Shown one piece after another: positions 1 to 8,444 of a stretch of DNA of 56,734 bases. A program made the translations under genes and the position numbers. The stretch spans positions 1-56,734 of the forward strand of contig SKIJ01000049.1 in the NCBI GenBank assembly GCA_007116495.1, in the 5' to 3' direction. The notes below the pieces were generated by a model that saw nothing but the letters and a program-made list of their open reading frames with translations, was not told the DNA's origin and did no database searches. Position 1 is the first letter of the stretch, and each line of letters starts with the position of its first letter. Origin of the DNA: Cryomorphaceae bacterium (GTDB lineage Bacteria > Bacteroidota > Bacteroidia > Flavobacteriales > Schleiferiaceae).

Positions 1-459
1 AGCCATTTCGCCTAAGACTTCATTTGTAGCATCATTGACGATTTCACCATTAACGACTATGCCATCGTGACCGTAGGAGGAATACGGATCTAACGCAACA
101 TCGGTCATAACCAACATACCTGGTGCTGCTTTGCGAATGGTTCTTATGGCTTCTTGCATAAGGCCTTCGTCATTTAACGCTTCTGTTCCCGCGTTATCTT
201 TCAGGTCTTCACCTACCTTAACAAACAATAACACAGAGCGAAGCCCCATCTGCCAAAGTGTTTTAACCTCAAGTTCTATTAAATCTAAAGACATTCGGTA
301 GTACCCGGGCATTGACGCAATTTCTTCGCGTTTGTTTTCTCCTTCGATAATGAAAAGAGGAACGATGAAATCCGACGCATGTAAACGGTTTTCGGTAACC
401 ATTTCGCGAATAGCAGGCGATTGTCTAAGGATACGGTTTCGTGTATACGGAAATTCCAT
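1..459 (-). CDS. hemB: Delta-aminolevulinic acid dehydratase (porphobilinogen synthase), N-terminal part
   Basis: Condenses two 5-aminolevulinate molecules to porphobilinogen in cytosolic haem synthesis. The 153 codons visible from the ATG at 459 begin MEFPYTRNR and contain the ALAD N-terminal region (FIVPLFIIEG) and the metal-site segment DVALDPYSSYGHDG. The C-terminal half, with the Schiff-base lysines, lies beyond the window edge. The metal-site segment has Ala and Asp where zinc enzymes carry the cysteine triad, so this looks like the cysteine-free, magnesium-type subclass (family knowledge). It follows hemF after 8 bp and is the last visible gene of the leftward hem operon. Confidence 0.95.
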   Translation of the reverse strand, partial: MEFPYTRNRILRQSPAIREMVTENRLHASDFIVPLFIIEGENKREEIASMPGYYRMSLDLIELEVKTLWQMGLRSVLLFVKVGEDLKDNAGTEALNDEGLMQEAIRTIRKAAPGMLVMTDVALDPYSSYGHDGIVVNGEIVNDATNEVLGEMA

Positions 460-467
460 GATGTATT

Positions 468-1385
468 TTATAAAGGTTGGTTTATCCAATCTCTAGGATT
501 TAGTGCTTCGAGTAGCAAAGCTTCTTTACTTCCCGGTTCGGGGTGATGGTCGTATTCCCATCTTGCAACTGCGGGTAGACTCATGAGTATAGACTCAATG
601 CGACCATTGGTTTTGAGTCCAAACAAAGTACCCCTATCGTGTATGAGGTTGAATTCTACATAACGTCCACGTCGTATTTGCTGCCATTCGCGTTCAGATT
701 CCGTGTAAGCATCGCTTTTTCGACGTTCAACAATTGGAATGTACGCAGGCAAAAAAGCATCTCCCATTGCACGTGTAAAATCCATCCAAAACAGATCATC
801 ACGAGTATCATCTGCTTTTAAGTAATCAAAAAAGACGCCTCCCACACCTCGATTTTCATTGCGATGGGTATTAAAAAAATAGGCATCGCACTCTTTTTTG
901 AATTCTGGGTATAATTCTGGTCCAAAAGGGTCAGCTGCAGCTTTTAGTGTTTGGTGAAAATGAACAACGTCTTCTTGAGCATAGTAGTATGGCGTTAGGT
1001 CTGAACCACCGCCAAACCAACGATCAACGGCATTACCGTTATCATCGTACAACTCAAAAAAGCGGAAATTGGCATGTACCGTAGGAACATGTGGATTTGT
1101 AGGGTGTATTACCAAAGATAATCCACAAGCGTAAAAATCTTCGTGAGATACACCGAGTCGCTCTTGCATCACAGGTGGCAGTTTACCGTGAACGACGGAT
1201 GTGTTTACCCCGCCTTTTTCAAAAATGGAATCTCCACGCAAAATACGGGTTTTTCCACCACCACCACCCGGTCTATCCCATGCATCCTCCTTAAACTCTT
1301 GTCCGCCTCCTACAGCTTCTAACCCTCTACAAATGGTGTCTTGTAATTGGTGAATGTATTTGGTAAACTCTTCTCTTATGCTCAT
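468..1385 (-). CDS. hemF: Oxygen-dependent coproporphyrinogen III oxidase
   Basis: Oxidatively decarboxylates coproporphyrinogen III to protoporphyrinogen IX using O2, in the cytosol. The 305-residue length matches the family. Visible family motifs are the GGGGKTR segment near residue 42, [12 protein letters not shown] near 123, and [10 protein letters not shown] near 180. The ATG at 1385 overlaps the hemE stop (1382-1384) by 4 bp, indicating translational coupling inside the hem operon. Use of the O2-dependent enzyme suggests haem synthesis under aerobic conditions. No oxygen-independent hemN is visible in this window. Confidence 0.97.
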   Translation of the reverse strand: MSIREEFTKYIHQLQDTICRGLEAVGGGQEFKEDAWDRPGGGGGKTRILRGDSIFEKGGVNTSVVHGKLPPVMQERLGVSHEDFYACGLSLVIHPTNPHVPTVHANFRFFELYDDNGNAVDRWFGGGSDLTPYYYAQEDVVHFHQTLKAAADPFGPELYPEFKKECDAYFFNTHRNENRGVGGVFFDYLKADDTRDDLFWMDFTRAMGDAFLPAYIPIVERRKSDAYTESEREWQQIRRGRYVEFNLIHDRGTLFGLKTNGRIESILMSLPAVARWEYDHHPEPGSKEALLLEALNPRDWINQPL

Positions 1386-2419
1386 GCACTGTATTGTTTT
1401 ACCGCATTCACAAATGCCTTAGCATGATCAACCGGAATGTTGGGAAGGATTCCGTGTCCAAGGTTTGCAATGTAGCGTTGAGGGCCAAAACCATCGATCA
1501 TCTTTTTAACCTCAGCTTCTATTACGGGTATTGGTGAAAGGAGTTTAGACGGGTCAAAATTACCTTGTAACACAACATCCGGCCCAACAATACCTCTTGC
1601 TTTTTCCGGTGATAACGTCCAATCTACACCAATAGCAGATGCTCCGGCCTCTGAAAAATCGTTAAGGGCATACCAACATCCCTTTCCAAATAAAATCACC
1701 GGAACATGTGGTTTGATGGCCTGAGCAATTTGTCGCATGTAGGGTAGCGACCAAGTGTTGTAATCCTCAGGGCTCAATAAGCCACCCCATGAGTCAAACA
1801 CCTGAATAACGTCGCAACCTGCCTTTACTTTTGCTTTTAGGTAATCAATGGTCATATCGGTGATCTTCTGCAAAAGTAAGTGAGCTGCTTTCGGTTGAGA
1901 AAAGCAAAACCCTTTAGCGGTACTAAAGTCTTTAGAGCCATGCCCTTCTACCATATAACACAAAATTGTCCATGGTGAGCCGGCAAACCCAATTAACGGA
2001 ACGCGGTTGGCCAAAGCGTCTTTGGTGTGAACAATTGCGTTCATTACGTAATCAAGTGATTCCTCAGCCGGAGGTGTAATCAGTTTTTCGACATCGCTTA
2101 AGGAGCGTATGGGGTTTGGTATAACCGGGCCGCGACCGGGAACCATCTCAACCTCGCAATTCATGGCCTGAGGAATAACTAAAATATCGGAAAAAAGTAT
2201 GGCTGTATCTACACCTACTTGGTCGATGGGCATAACCGTGATTTCCGTTGCCAACTCAGGGTTTTGCACGCGTTCGAAAAACGGATATTTTTCCTTGAGT
2301 TTCATAAAGTCCGGCAGATAACGTCCTGCTTGGCGCATCATCCATACGGGAGGTCGCTCTACTGTTTCACCTTGTAAAGCACGTAGGAAAAGATCATTTT
2401 TTATTTTTGAGGAACTCAT
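1382..2419 (-). CDS. hemE: Uroporphyrinogen decarboxylase
   Basis: Removes four carboxyl groups from uroporphyrinogen III to give coproporphyrinogen III. The signature [10 protein letters not shown] lies close to the N terminus, and the family segments [19 protein letters not shown] and [14 protein letters not shown] are present. I chose the ATG at 2419 ([11 protein letters not shown], 345 residues) because the frame can only be extended to a TTG at 2428. Either start overlaps the 3' end of hemD (stop at 2394), by 26 bp for the chosen one. It lies inside the hemACDEFB operon and overlaps hemF by 4 bp. Confidence 0.97.
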   Translation of the reverse strand: MSSSKIKNDLFLRALQGETVERPPVWMMRQAGRYLPDFMKLKEKYPFFERVQNPELATEITVMPIDQVGVDTAILFSDILVIPQAMNCEVEMVPGRGPVIPNPIRSLSDVEKLITPPAEESLDYVMNAIVHTKDALANRVPLIGFAGSPWTILCYMVEGHGSKDFSTAKGFCFSQPKAAHLLLQKITDMTIDYLKAKVKAGCDVIQVFDSWGGLLSPEDYNTWSLPYMRQIAQAIKPHVPVILFGKGCWYALNDFSEAGASAIGVDWTLSPEKARGIVGPDVVLQGNFDPSKLLSPIPVIEAEVKKMIDGFGPQRYIANLGHGILPNIPVDHAKAFVNAVKQYSA

Positions 2420-3071
2420 CAAATTCAACTATTAATCGATTAATATCAGGTTTTTCAGGTACAAAAATACGTTGGAAACCGGCATTTTTTAGCGCGTTTG
2501 CTGTGGTATTGCCTATTGCCGCTACCGGCATGTTCTTTGGTGGAAAAAGACAGGCAAACGCTTCAATGGACCGGGGACTGAGCACAATCCATGCGTCAAA
2601 GTTTTTCCACGTAATGCAGTGGTTTTCAGGTACAGTTTCGTAAACGGGTATGTTGAGGTAATCTATCCCTTCATTGCGTAAAACTTTACTTGCTTCTTTT
2701 CGGCTGTGTTTTGCGCAAAGGTGAACTACGCCGTGTGGTTTCTTTACGATAAGCTTCTTCGAAAGCTCTTCAGCACTATGTGCAGCAACTGTAGGCGTTA
2801 AACCGAGGTTCATTAACCGTTCTCGTACAGCAGGAGCCGTGCAAGCAAGTTTTTTTATAGGTTTCATCTCGTGATAGTGCATCAGCGCCGGAATTGCTTT
2901 TACCGAGGTAACCATCCACCACATGTGATCCCAGGGTGCTTCGTAAGCAGGTATGCTTAACGCGCGTGGGCGTAACGCCGGTACTTCATCAAGCATCCAG
3001 CCTTTTGATTGGGCAAGCTCACGCTGTTCGGCGCTTACCTTTTTTGTTATGAGTATGCTATAAGTTTTCAC
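2394..3071 (-). CDS. hemD: Uroporphyrinogen-III synthase
   Basis: Closes and isomerises hydroxymethylbilane to uroporphyrinogen III. HemD proteins diverge strongly in sequence, so the call rests on length (225 residues), a two-domain alpha/beta pattern, the late segments [13 protein letters not shown] and [13 protein letters not shown] that resemble the conserved HemD C-terminal region, and position directly behind hemC. The start is a GTG at 3071 that overlaps the hemC 3' end by 14 bp. The next internal ATG, at about residue 25, would remove the N-terminal beta strand. Confidence 0.9.
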   Translation of the reverse strand: MKTYSILITKKVSAEQRELAQSKGWMLDEVPALRPRALSIPAYEAPWDHMWWMVTSVKAIPALMHYHEMKPIKKLACTAPAVRERLMNLGLTPTVAAHSAEELSKKLIVKKPHGVVHLCAKHSRKEASKVLRNEGIDYLNIPVYETVPENHCITWKNFDAWIVLSPRSIEAFACLFPPKNMPVAAIGNTTANALKNAGFQRIFVPEKPDINRLIVEFDEFLKNKK

Positions 3072-3969
3072 GAATGGATTGCATTATGTCTTGTCCGCCG
3101 TGTGCAAGTACATATTCAGCTGCAGATTTACCAAGGGATTCAGGGCTTTTTCCCTTGAGCGTTTTTTCGACAACAGCAGAGGATGAACCATCAATAGAAA
3201 ACACTCCTCCCCGAAAGGCAAATCCGTTTTCTGAATGAGTGGCTAGTGCACCAATGGGTGCTGAACATCCTCCTTCAAGCGTGTTGAGAAAGGCACGTTC
3301 TAGTAAACTGGTTTCCCAGCTTGGTTGATGGTTGATTTGTTTTAGAATGCTTTGCAACTCCAATGCATCAGAGTGGCAAGCTACGCCTACAACACCTTGA
3401 GCTGGTGCGGGAATCATCCAATTTAGATCTTCGGCATCCTTAGGTACCATATTCATCCTCAACAAACCGGCTTTTGCAAATATGGCTCCATGCCATTCGT
3501 TATTGTGCAGTTTTTCCATCCGGGTTTGTACGTTGCCGCGGAGGTTTGTAAGTATGTGTTTTGGGTATTTATTCAGCCACTGCGCTCGCCTTCTAATACT
3601 GCCGGTTGCAATAATAGCTCCTTCAATATTAGCCAACGAGGATGCATCACCTTTGTGTACGAGTACATCTCTGTGGTTTTCACGTGGCAAAACTGCGGCG
3701 ATGACAATTCCTTTTGGACTAACGGTGGGGTAGTCTTTTAGTGAGTGAACAGCGATATCAATGTCTCCTTTTAGAAGTGTGTCGTCCAGTACTTTTGTGA
3801 ACAACCCGGTGCCTCCCATCTGATGAAGAGGAGTTTGAAGATCTAAATCACCTTTACTTTTTACGGGAACGATGGTTGTAGCAAAACCAATGGTGTTGAG
3901 TTCATCAGAAACAGCATGTGCTTGCCATAATGCAAGTTTGCTGTCGCGCGTTCCTATACGAATGTTCAT
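3058..3969 (-). CDS. hemC: Porphobilinogen deaminase (hydroxymethylbilane synthase)
   Basis: Polymerises four porphobilinogens to hydroxymethylbilane on a covalently bound dipyrromethane cofactor. The N terminus MNIRIGTRDSKLALWQA, the catalytic-region AVHSLKDYPT, the arginine-rich TGSIRRRAQW and the cofactor cysteine (Cys235 in LEGGCSAPIG) are all visible. The 303-residue length is normal. The ATG at 3969 overlaps the hemA stop by 4 bp and the gene overlaps hemD by 14 bp, so hemA, hemC and hemD are translationally linked. Confidence 0.98.
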   Translation of the reverse strand: MNIRIGTRDSKLALWQAHAVSDELNTIGFATTIVPVKSKGDLDLQTPLHQMGGTGLFTKVLDDTLLKGDIDIAVHSLKDYPTVSPKGIVIAAVLPRENHRDVLVHKGDASSLANIEGAIIATGSIRRRAQWLNKYPKHILTNLRGNVQTRMEKLHNNEWHGAIFAKAGLLRMNMVPKDAEDLNWMIPAPAQGVVGVACHSDALELQSILKQINHQPSWETSLLERAFLNTLEGGCSAPIGALATHSENGFAFRGGVFSIDGSSSAVVEKTLKGKSPESLGKSAAEYVLAHGGQDIMQSIRENL

Positions 3970-5180
3970 GGCGTAATCCCCATAAGTGCTTCGGAGCGAC
4001 CATCTATTACGCCTTTTTCGATGCGACGAAATAACTCAGACGCATAGCGTTTTGTGATTCGGTCAATAAACGCATTTTGCTCATCTGCCGCTATAACAGG
4101 GTTTTGTGAAAGTTCGAAGGCAAGGCTTTCTCGAAGCTGTTGGGTCATATCAGCAATGAAGGGAAGAAGTTCGCGCTTGCGATACCACATTAAAAAATCT
4201 TGAACGTTCTCTTGAACAATGGCTTCAACCATTGGAACCATTTCCAAGCGAGATTCTAGTGTGGCTTTGGTGATTTCTGAAAGGTCGTCGACATTTACAA
4301 CGATGGCTTTAGCCGATGCCTCTTGATGAACATTTGAAGGCACACCCAAATCAACCAACACACCCTTGTGTTGAGCGGTAATATGTTGAGGTAAAATCAC
4401 TGGAGATGAGGCACCGGTGGCCATAATCACCGCATCGTAAGTGTGAAGATTGGTGAGAAATGAAGCATAATCGGTGTGATTCACCTCGTATGCTTTTGCA
4501 AAGTCAACCGCTTTTTCGTATGTGCGGTTGGCTAGAGTTATACTTGAATTATTGAAGTGCTTTAAAAGGTTTTCCAATGCTACTCGTCCAATCTCTCCCA
4601 GTCCAACTAAAAGAATTCTAGGATTGTTTACGGCAATCAATTGGTCGCGTAAATAACGTACAGCGGCGTAAGAAACAGAGGAGGCACCCGTGCTGAAGGA
4701 TGTTTGGGATTTTACGCGTTTACTGCTGTGGATGGCTGTATTCAGCATGCGCTCAAACAGACCATTTGCAAGCTTTAATGACTTAGCTCTACGGAATGAA
4801 CGGCGCACTTGCATAATGATTTCAAAATCACCTGGAATTTGTGACTCCAAACCACAACTAACTCTCAGTAGATGATCGAGCGCTTCTTCACCGCGGCGAT
4901 GAAAATGTGCGCTCATTAGCGTATTGATGTCTCCGTTGGTAAACGACAGCCAGATGTCTACTAATGGGTGAATGGTTTCTGAGAAAAAATAAATTTCTGT
5001 GCGGTTACATGTCGATATGACCATCACATCGGTGAGTCCCGCTTGTCTAACTTCTTCGTAAAAAGCCTCTTCTTTTTCTGCTGTAATACTGTACTGCTCA
5101 CGAACAGAAACATCAGCAGACTGATAACTCACGCCTATGACGTGAAAATGAGCCAGCTTATTTTTATCTTGTTCTTTCAT
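3966..5180 (-). CDS. hemA: Glutamyl-tRNA reductase
   Basis: Reduces glutamyl-tRNA(Glu) to glutamate-1-semialdehyde, the committed step of the C5 tetrapyrrole pathway. The nucleophilic cysteine is visible in ISTCNRTEIY (Cys58), followed by an NADPH-binding VGLGEIGR segment and a C-terminal dimerisation helix region. I chose the ATG at 5180 (404 residues). A longer frame from a TTG at 5207 would place the -7 element TATTTTTG (5197-5204) inside the coding region. It is the first gene of the leftward hem operon and is divergent from an AraC-type regulator. Confidence 0.97.
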   Translation of the reverse strand: MKEQDKNKLAHFHVIGVSYQSADVSVREQYSITAEKEEAFYEEVRQAGLTDVMVISTCNRTEIYFFSETIHPLVDIWLSFTNGDINTLMSAHFHRRGEEALDHLLRVSCGLESQIPGDFEIIMQVRRSFRRAKSLKLANGLFERMLNTAIHSSKRVKSQTSFSTGASSVSYAAVRYLRDQLIAVNNPRILLVGLGEIGRVALENLLKHFNNSSITLANRTYEKAVDFAKAYEVNHTDYASFLTNLHTYDAVIMATGASSPVILPQHITAQHKGVLVDLGVPSNVHQEASAKAIVVNVDDLSEITKATLESRLEMVPMVEAIVQENVQDFLMWYRKRELLPFIADMTQQLRESLAFELSQNPVIAADEQNAFIDRITKRYASELFRRIEKGVIDGRSEALMGITP

Positions 5181-5196
5181 TTCGTTTATTGCGGCA

Positions 5197-5204
5197 CAAA
5201 AATA
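5197..5204 (-). promoter_or_regulatory. -7 element TATTTTTG upstream of hemA
   Basis: Exact match to the Bacteroidota -7 consensus TAnnTTTG, read on the minus strand. It ends 16 nt before the chosen hemA ATG. I see no TTG at the usual 19-nt spacing, so the -33 box is weak or regulator-assisted. Confidence 0.6.
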
Positions 5205-5259
5205 CAATCAATGTGAACTTAAAAATACCGCCAAACGTATTTTAAATTACGCTGAAATA

Positions 5260-5267
5260 TATCTTTG
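5260..5267 (+). promoter_or_regulatory. -7 element TATCTTTG for the AraC regulator/hemH
   Basis: Exact TAnnTTTG match on the plus strand, 71 nt upstream of the regulator ATG at 5339. It is back to back with the hemA -7 element, so the region 5181-5338 is a bidirectional promoter for both haem operons. No clear -33 TTG at standard spacing. Confidence 0.55.
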
Positions 5268-5338
5268 CCAATTGCTATAACGATCGCAAAACCCCATTAA
5301 CACTATTGTTTTGAAACATTCTAAATAAGACAACACGA

Positions 5339-6235
5339 ATGATGCCTATGAATATGACGCCCAAAAATAACGCCATCCGTAATATTTTTACCTTCGATTT
5401 GGATGGTCAAATTCAGCTGAATTTATTTGCGGCAAATGGAAATGTGGATGAATGTGTATCTTTCAAAGCAAACAAAACAGAAGTACACTTTTTCTTTTGC
5501 TTGCAAAGTGAATCACTTTTTAGATTTAGTCCAAAATATGCGAAAACATTAGAAAGCAATAAGAGCTTTTTGCTTTACGAACCAACTAGGGATGTGCCGA
5601 TTGCCATAAGTGCTGACCAAGATTGTAGACTGATTCATATTTCGACAACCATAGACCACCTTCACGAGCTATTTGTATCAGATGCTCCGGAAATGGCTTT
5701 TTTAACCAAAGACAATAAAGAGCGGAAATATTATGACGAACGTAGCATCCCGGCAAATTTACACGCACCTCTTCAACAACTGTTTAGCAATCGTTTAAGT
5801 GCACAAGCTCAACGTCTATTTGTAAAGGGTAAACTTTACGAAATATTGGCGTGTTATTTTAGCAATGATAGCATGGCCGATAGCGAATCGTGTCCGTTTT
5901 TAAAAGATGAAGATTCCGTGAAGCGTGTGAAGAAAGCAAAAACAATTTTAATTGAAGAGTTTACCAATCCGCCATCACTTTTTGAGCTAGCTCGTCAGGT
6001 AGGTCTTAACGAGTTCAAGCTGAAAACCGGTTTTAAAGAGGTCTACGGAAATACGGTATTTGGTTTTGTGCTCGATTACAAATTGGAAACGGCACGAGGA
6101 ATGTTAGATAGTCAACAGTACAAAATAAATGAAATAGCATTTCATATGGGTTATTCCAATCCGAGTCACTTCATTTCTGCATTCAAAAAAAAATATGGTA
6201 TAACGCCTAAGCAATACACAAAACAAAACACATGA
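5339..6235 (+). CDS. AraC-family transcriptional regulator linked to haem genes
   Basis: 298 residues. The last 100 or so form a double helix-turn-helix AraC domain (FELARQVGLNEFKLKTGFKEVYG, then INEIAFHMGYSNPSHFISAFKKKYGITPKQY). The first 190 residues are a sensing region I do not recognise. It overlaps hemH by 4 bp and is divergent from hemA, so it probably controls one or both haem operons; that role is inference from position. The first ATG is at 5339, with further in-frame ATGs at codons 2, 4 and 6, so the exact start is uncertain by a few residues. Confidence 0.9.
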   Translation: MMPMNMTPKNNAIRNIFTFDLDGQIQLNLFAANGNVDECVSFKANKTEVHFFFCLQSESLFRFSPKYAKTLESNKSFLLYEPTRDVPIAISADQDCRLIHISTTIDHLHELFVSDAPEMAFLTKDNKERKYYDERSIPANLHAPLQQLFSNRLSAQAQRLFVKGKLYEILACYFSNDSMADSESCPFLKDEDSVKRVKKAKTILIEEFTNPPSLFELARQVGLNEFKLKTGFKEVYGNTVFGFVLDYKLETARGMLDSQQYKINEIAFHMGYSNPSHFISAFKKKYGITPKQYTKQNT

Positions 6236-7317
6236 ACCACACAGAAGCAACGTTACTAATCAACTTAGGCTCCCCGGATTCCACCGAAGTTAAAGATGTG
6301 AAAAAATACTTGGGTGAGTTTTTAATGGATGAGCGCGTCATTGATTTTGCCAATTGGAAACGTACATTACTCGTTAAAGGTATTATTCTCAACTTTCGTC
6401 CAAGAAAATCTGCTGCAGCCTACAAAAGCATTTGGTGGGATGAGGGTAGTCCATTGGTCGTGCTCAACCAACGACTCCGCGATAAAGTTGCAGAAAAAAG
6501 CAACATTCCGGTGGGTTTAGCCATGCGTTACGGAAATCCATCTATTGCTGATGCTGTAAAGGCTTTGCATGTTGAAAACCCTCAACTGAAAAAGATAAAC
6601 GTTATTCCGCTTTATCCACAGTATGCCATGTCTACCTACGAAACCGTATTGGAAAAGGTGTTGGAGGATACAAAAGACGCCTATCCTCACCTGAAATTGA
6701 TGTGGATGCCGCCATTTTATAATAATGAAGACTACCTCAACCTTATGATTGAGAGCATTCGTCCTGCTACTGAGAAACCCTTTGATAAAATATTGTTTAG
6801 TTATCATGGAGTGCCTGAGCGGCATTTGCGCAGAAGCGATATTACGGAAAATCACTGCTTAAAGTGCGAGGATTGTTGTAACGTGCCGTCGGAGGCTCAC
6901 GAATGGTGCTATCGCCATCAGTGCTATGAAGTAACCAAAGCCATTACCAAGGCGCTAAACATTCCGAGTGAAAAGGTTGTGCACACGTTTCAATCGCGCT
7001 TAGGTCGCGATCCATGGTTACAGCCGTATACCGATAAAACACTTGAAACATTAGGAAAAGAAGGTGTGGGAAAGCTGCTTGTTGTTTGTCCGGCATTTGT
7101 CACGGACTGCTTAGAAACGTTAGAAGAAATCGAAGAGGAGGGAAAAGAAATCTTCCAAGAAGCTGGTGGGGGTGAGTTTCACTATATTCCTTGCTTAAAC
7201 GATCGAGATGATTGGGCAGCTCTATTGGCCAAATGGGGTTCGAATGATTACGAGCTCGTGCAAACCGATAAAGTGAAATTTCCCTTGGACATACCGGTAC
7301 ACAAAAGAAATAAGTAG
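6232..7317 (+). CDS. hemH: Ferrochelatase
   Basis: Inserts Fe2+ into a porphyrin, the terminal metal-insertion step of haem synthesis. Family motifs visible: LLINLGSPDS at the N terminus, PLYPQYAMSTYE, and the active-site FSYHGVPERH. After the catalytic histidine comes a cysteine-rich insert (HCLKCEDCCNVP followed by WCYRHQCYE) with six cysteines in a short stretch. A known class of bacterial ferrochelatases carries internal [2Fe-2S] ligands, and this insert may serve that role (inference). Total 361 residues. The start overlaps the AraC regulator stop by 4 bp (ATGA). Confidence 0.97.
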   Translation: MNHTEATLLINLGSPDSTEVKDVKKYLGEFLMDERVIDFANWKRTLLVKGIILNFRPRKSAAAYKSIWWDEGSPLVVLNQRLRDKVAEKSNIPVGLAMRYGNPSIADAVKALHVENPQLKKINVIPLYPQYAMSTYETVLEKVLEDTKDAYPHLKLMWMPPFYNNEDYLNLMIESIRPATEKPFDKILFSYHGVPERHLRRSDITENHCLKCEDCCNVPSEAHEWCYRHQCYEVTKAITKALNIPSEKVVHTFQSRLGRDPWLQPYTDKTLETLGKEGVGKLLVVCPAFVTDCLETLEEIEEEGKEIFQEAGGGEFHYIPCLNDRDDWAALLAKWGSNDYELVQTDKVKFPLDIPVHKRNK

Positions 7318-7327
7318 CGTGTAGCAA

Positions 7328-8077
7328 CTAAAAGTTATACCATACTTGTATGTTGAGTGTCTGTGAACGCAGGCCCGAGCCGAATATTTGATTGAATGTC
7401 GTTTCTGTACCCTCAGGAGCATCTATGTTCGATATTGGCGTCAATGAATTATTCCATCTGAAGGTAAGTGTAATGCTCTTGCTTAAGTGGTAATTTACAC
7501 CAATAATGTAACCCAACACAAACGGATTAAAAAAGTCGGTTGATACGTAACCATCGGTGGTTCGATCACTTTCTCCTTCCCATACTTTTACTCCACCAGT
7601 GAGTAAGAGGTCTGCACTTATGTGGTTGGTCAATGCAGTTGCACCATCGCCTAAATACATATGATAACGAATACCTACGGGGACTTCTAAAAAATTCATT
7701 CCCAATCGAGCGCGATTTGATGAACCAGAGGCAGCCGGGTCGTCTGGAGCTGGCTCTGCTGCTCCCTTCCGAATCATCATCAACTCAACCTGAAAGTCCA
7801 GCGTATTACTGATGGGAGAGGTGTATGCTAATCCACCTAATAATCCAATTTTGTTAAATCGACCATAGTTTCCCTGAGCCTGCCCAGCCACAGAAGGTCC
7901 AGAGATGCCGCTTCCGGCCAATCCCAAGTAAACCGATGCACCAGCCGGCCGGTCAAACTCTTTTTTCTCCTCCTTTTCTTCTGACTCATCCATGTATGAG
8001 CGCTGTGAGGGTAACTGCGCCCATGAGAAGGAGGTAATAAAAATAAAGAAAACTGAGAAAAATGACTTACTAACCAT
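7328..8077 (-). CDS. Outer-membrane beta-barrel protein (porin-like, PorT-type)
   Basis: 249 residues from the ATG at 8077. The start was chosen because MVSKSFFSVFFIFITSFSWAQ is a clean signal peptide; upstream in-frame codons would overlap the divergent gene at 8121. After a charged linker (about residues 27-45) the mature protein shows alternating beta strands, a family-like VPVGIRYHMYLGD segment and a C-terminal aromatic residue (VWYNF), typical of small outer-membrane barrels. It converges with hemH, 10 bp away. Specific function unknown. Confidence 0.75.
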   Translation of the reverse strand: MVSKSFFSVFFIFITSFSWAQLPSQRSYMDESEEKEEKKEFDRPAGASVYLGLAGSGISGPSVAGQAQGNYGRFNKIGLLGGLAYTSPISNTLDFQVELMMIRKGAAEPAPDDPAASGSSNRARLGMNFLEVPVGIRYHMYLGDGATALTNHISADLLLTGGVKVWEGESDRTTDGYVSTDFFNPFVLGYIIGVNYHLSKSITLTFRWNNSLTPISNIDAPEGTETTFNQIFGSGLRSQTLNIQVWYNF

Positions 8078-8084
8078 TTGCTTG

Positions 8085-8092
8085 TATTTTTG
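8085..8092 (+). promoter_or_regulatory. -7 element TATTTTTG for the alkyltransferase-like gene
   Basis: Exact TAnnTTTG match, 28 nt upstream of the ATG at 8121. It lies just outside the start of the divergent barrel gene (8077), supporting the short start chosen for that gene. Confidence 0.5.
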
Positions 8093-8120
8093 AAGCATAA
8101 AAGTAAACAATAAAATTGAC

Positions 8121-8444
8121 ATGTCTTCCAAACATGATTTTTTTAATCGCGTCTACGATGTTGTGAAGCGAATCCCTTATGGTAAGGTGTCAACATACGG
8201 AGCTATCGCAGCACACCTAGGAGCCAAGCGTTCAGCTCGCATGGTGGGTTTCGCACTTAATGCTTCCATTTCAAATGGCTCTGCCATTCCGGCTCACCGT
8301 GTTGTAAATAGGGATGGTCTGCTTACGGGTAAACATCACTTTCCGGGAGTCAACATGATGGAAGAACTATTGAAAGCCGAAGGTGTAAATGTTATTGATG
8401 ATAGAGTGGTCAACTTTGGCGACCACCTTTGGGTGCCTCATTGA
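8121..8444 (+). CDS. Alkyltransferase-like protein (ATL), MGMT fold without acceptor cysteine
   Basis: 107 residues covering only the DNA-binding domain of the O6-alkylguanine-DNA alkyltransferase family. The family core is clear (IPYGKVSTYGAIA, the SARMVGFALN arginine-finger region, HRVV). The acceptor motif PCHRV reads IPAHRVV, with Ala58 in place of cysteine. The protein therefore cannot transfer alkyl groups. Known ATL proteins instead bind O6-alkylguanine and flag it for nucleotide excision repair. Length matches ATLs rather than full Ogt. It overlaps the convergent Kelch gene by 7 bp. Confidence 0.92.
   Translation: MSSKHDFFNRVYDVVKRIPYGKVSTYGAIAAHLGAKRSARMVGFALNASISNGSAIPAHRVVNRDGLLTGKHHFPGVNMMEELLKAEGVNVIDDRVVNFGDHLWVPH

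Noticed and set aside
5181-5207. Nine-residue N-terminal extension of hemA from a TTG
   Set aside because: The exact -7 element TATTTTTG lies inside it, so it cannot be translated from that promoter.
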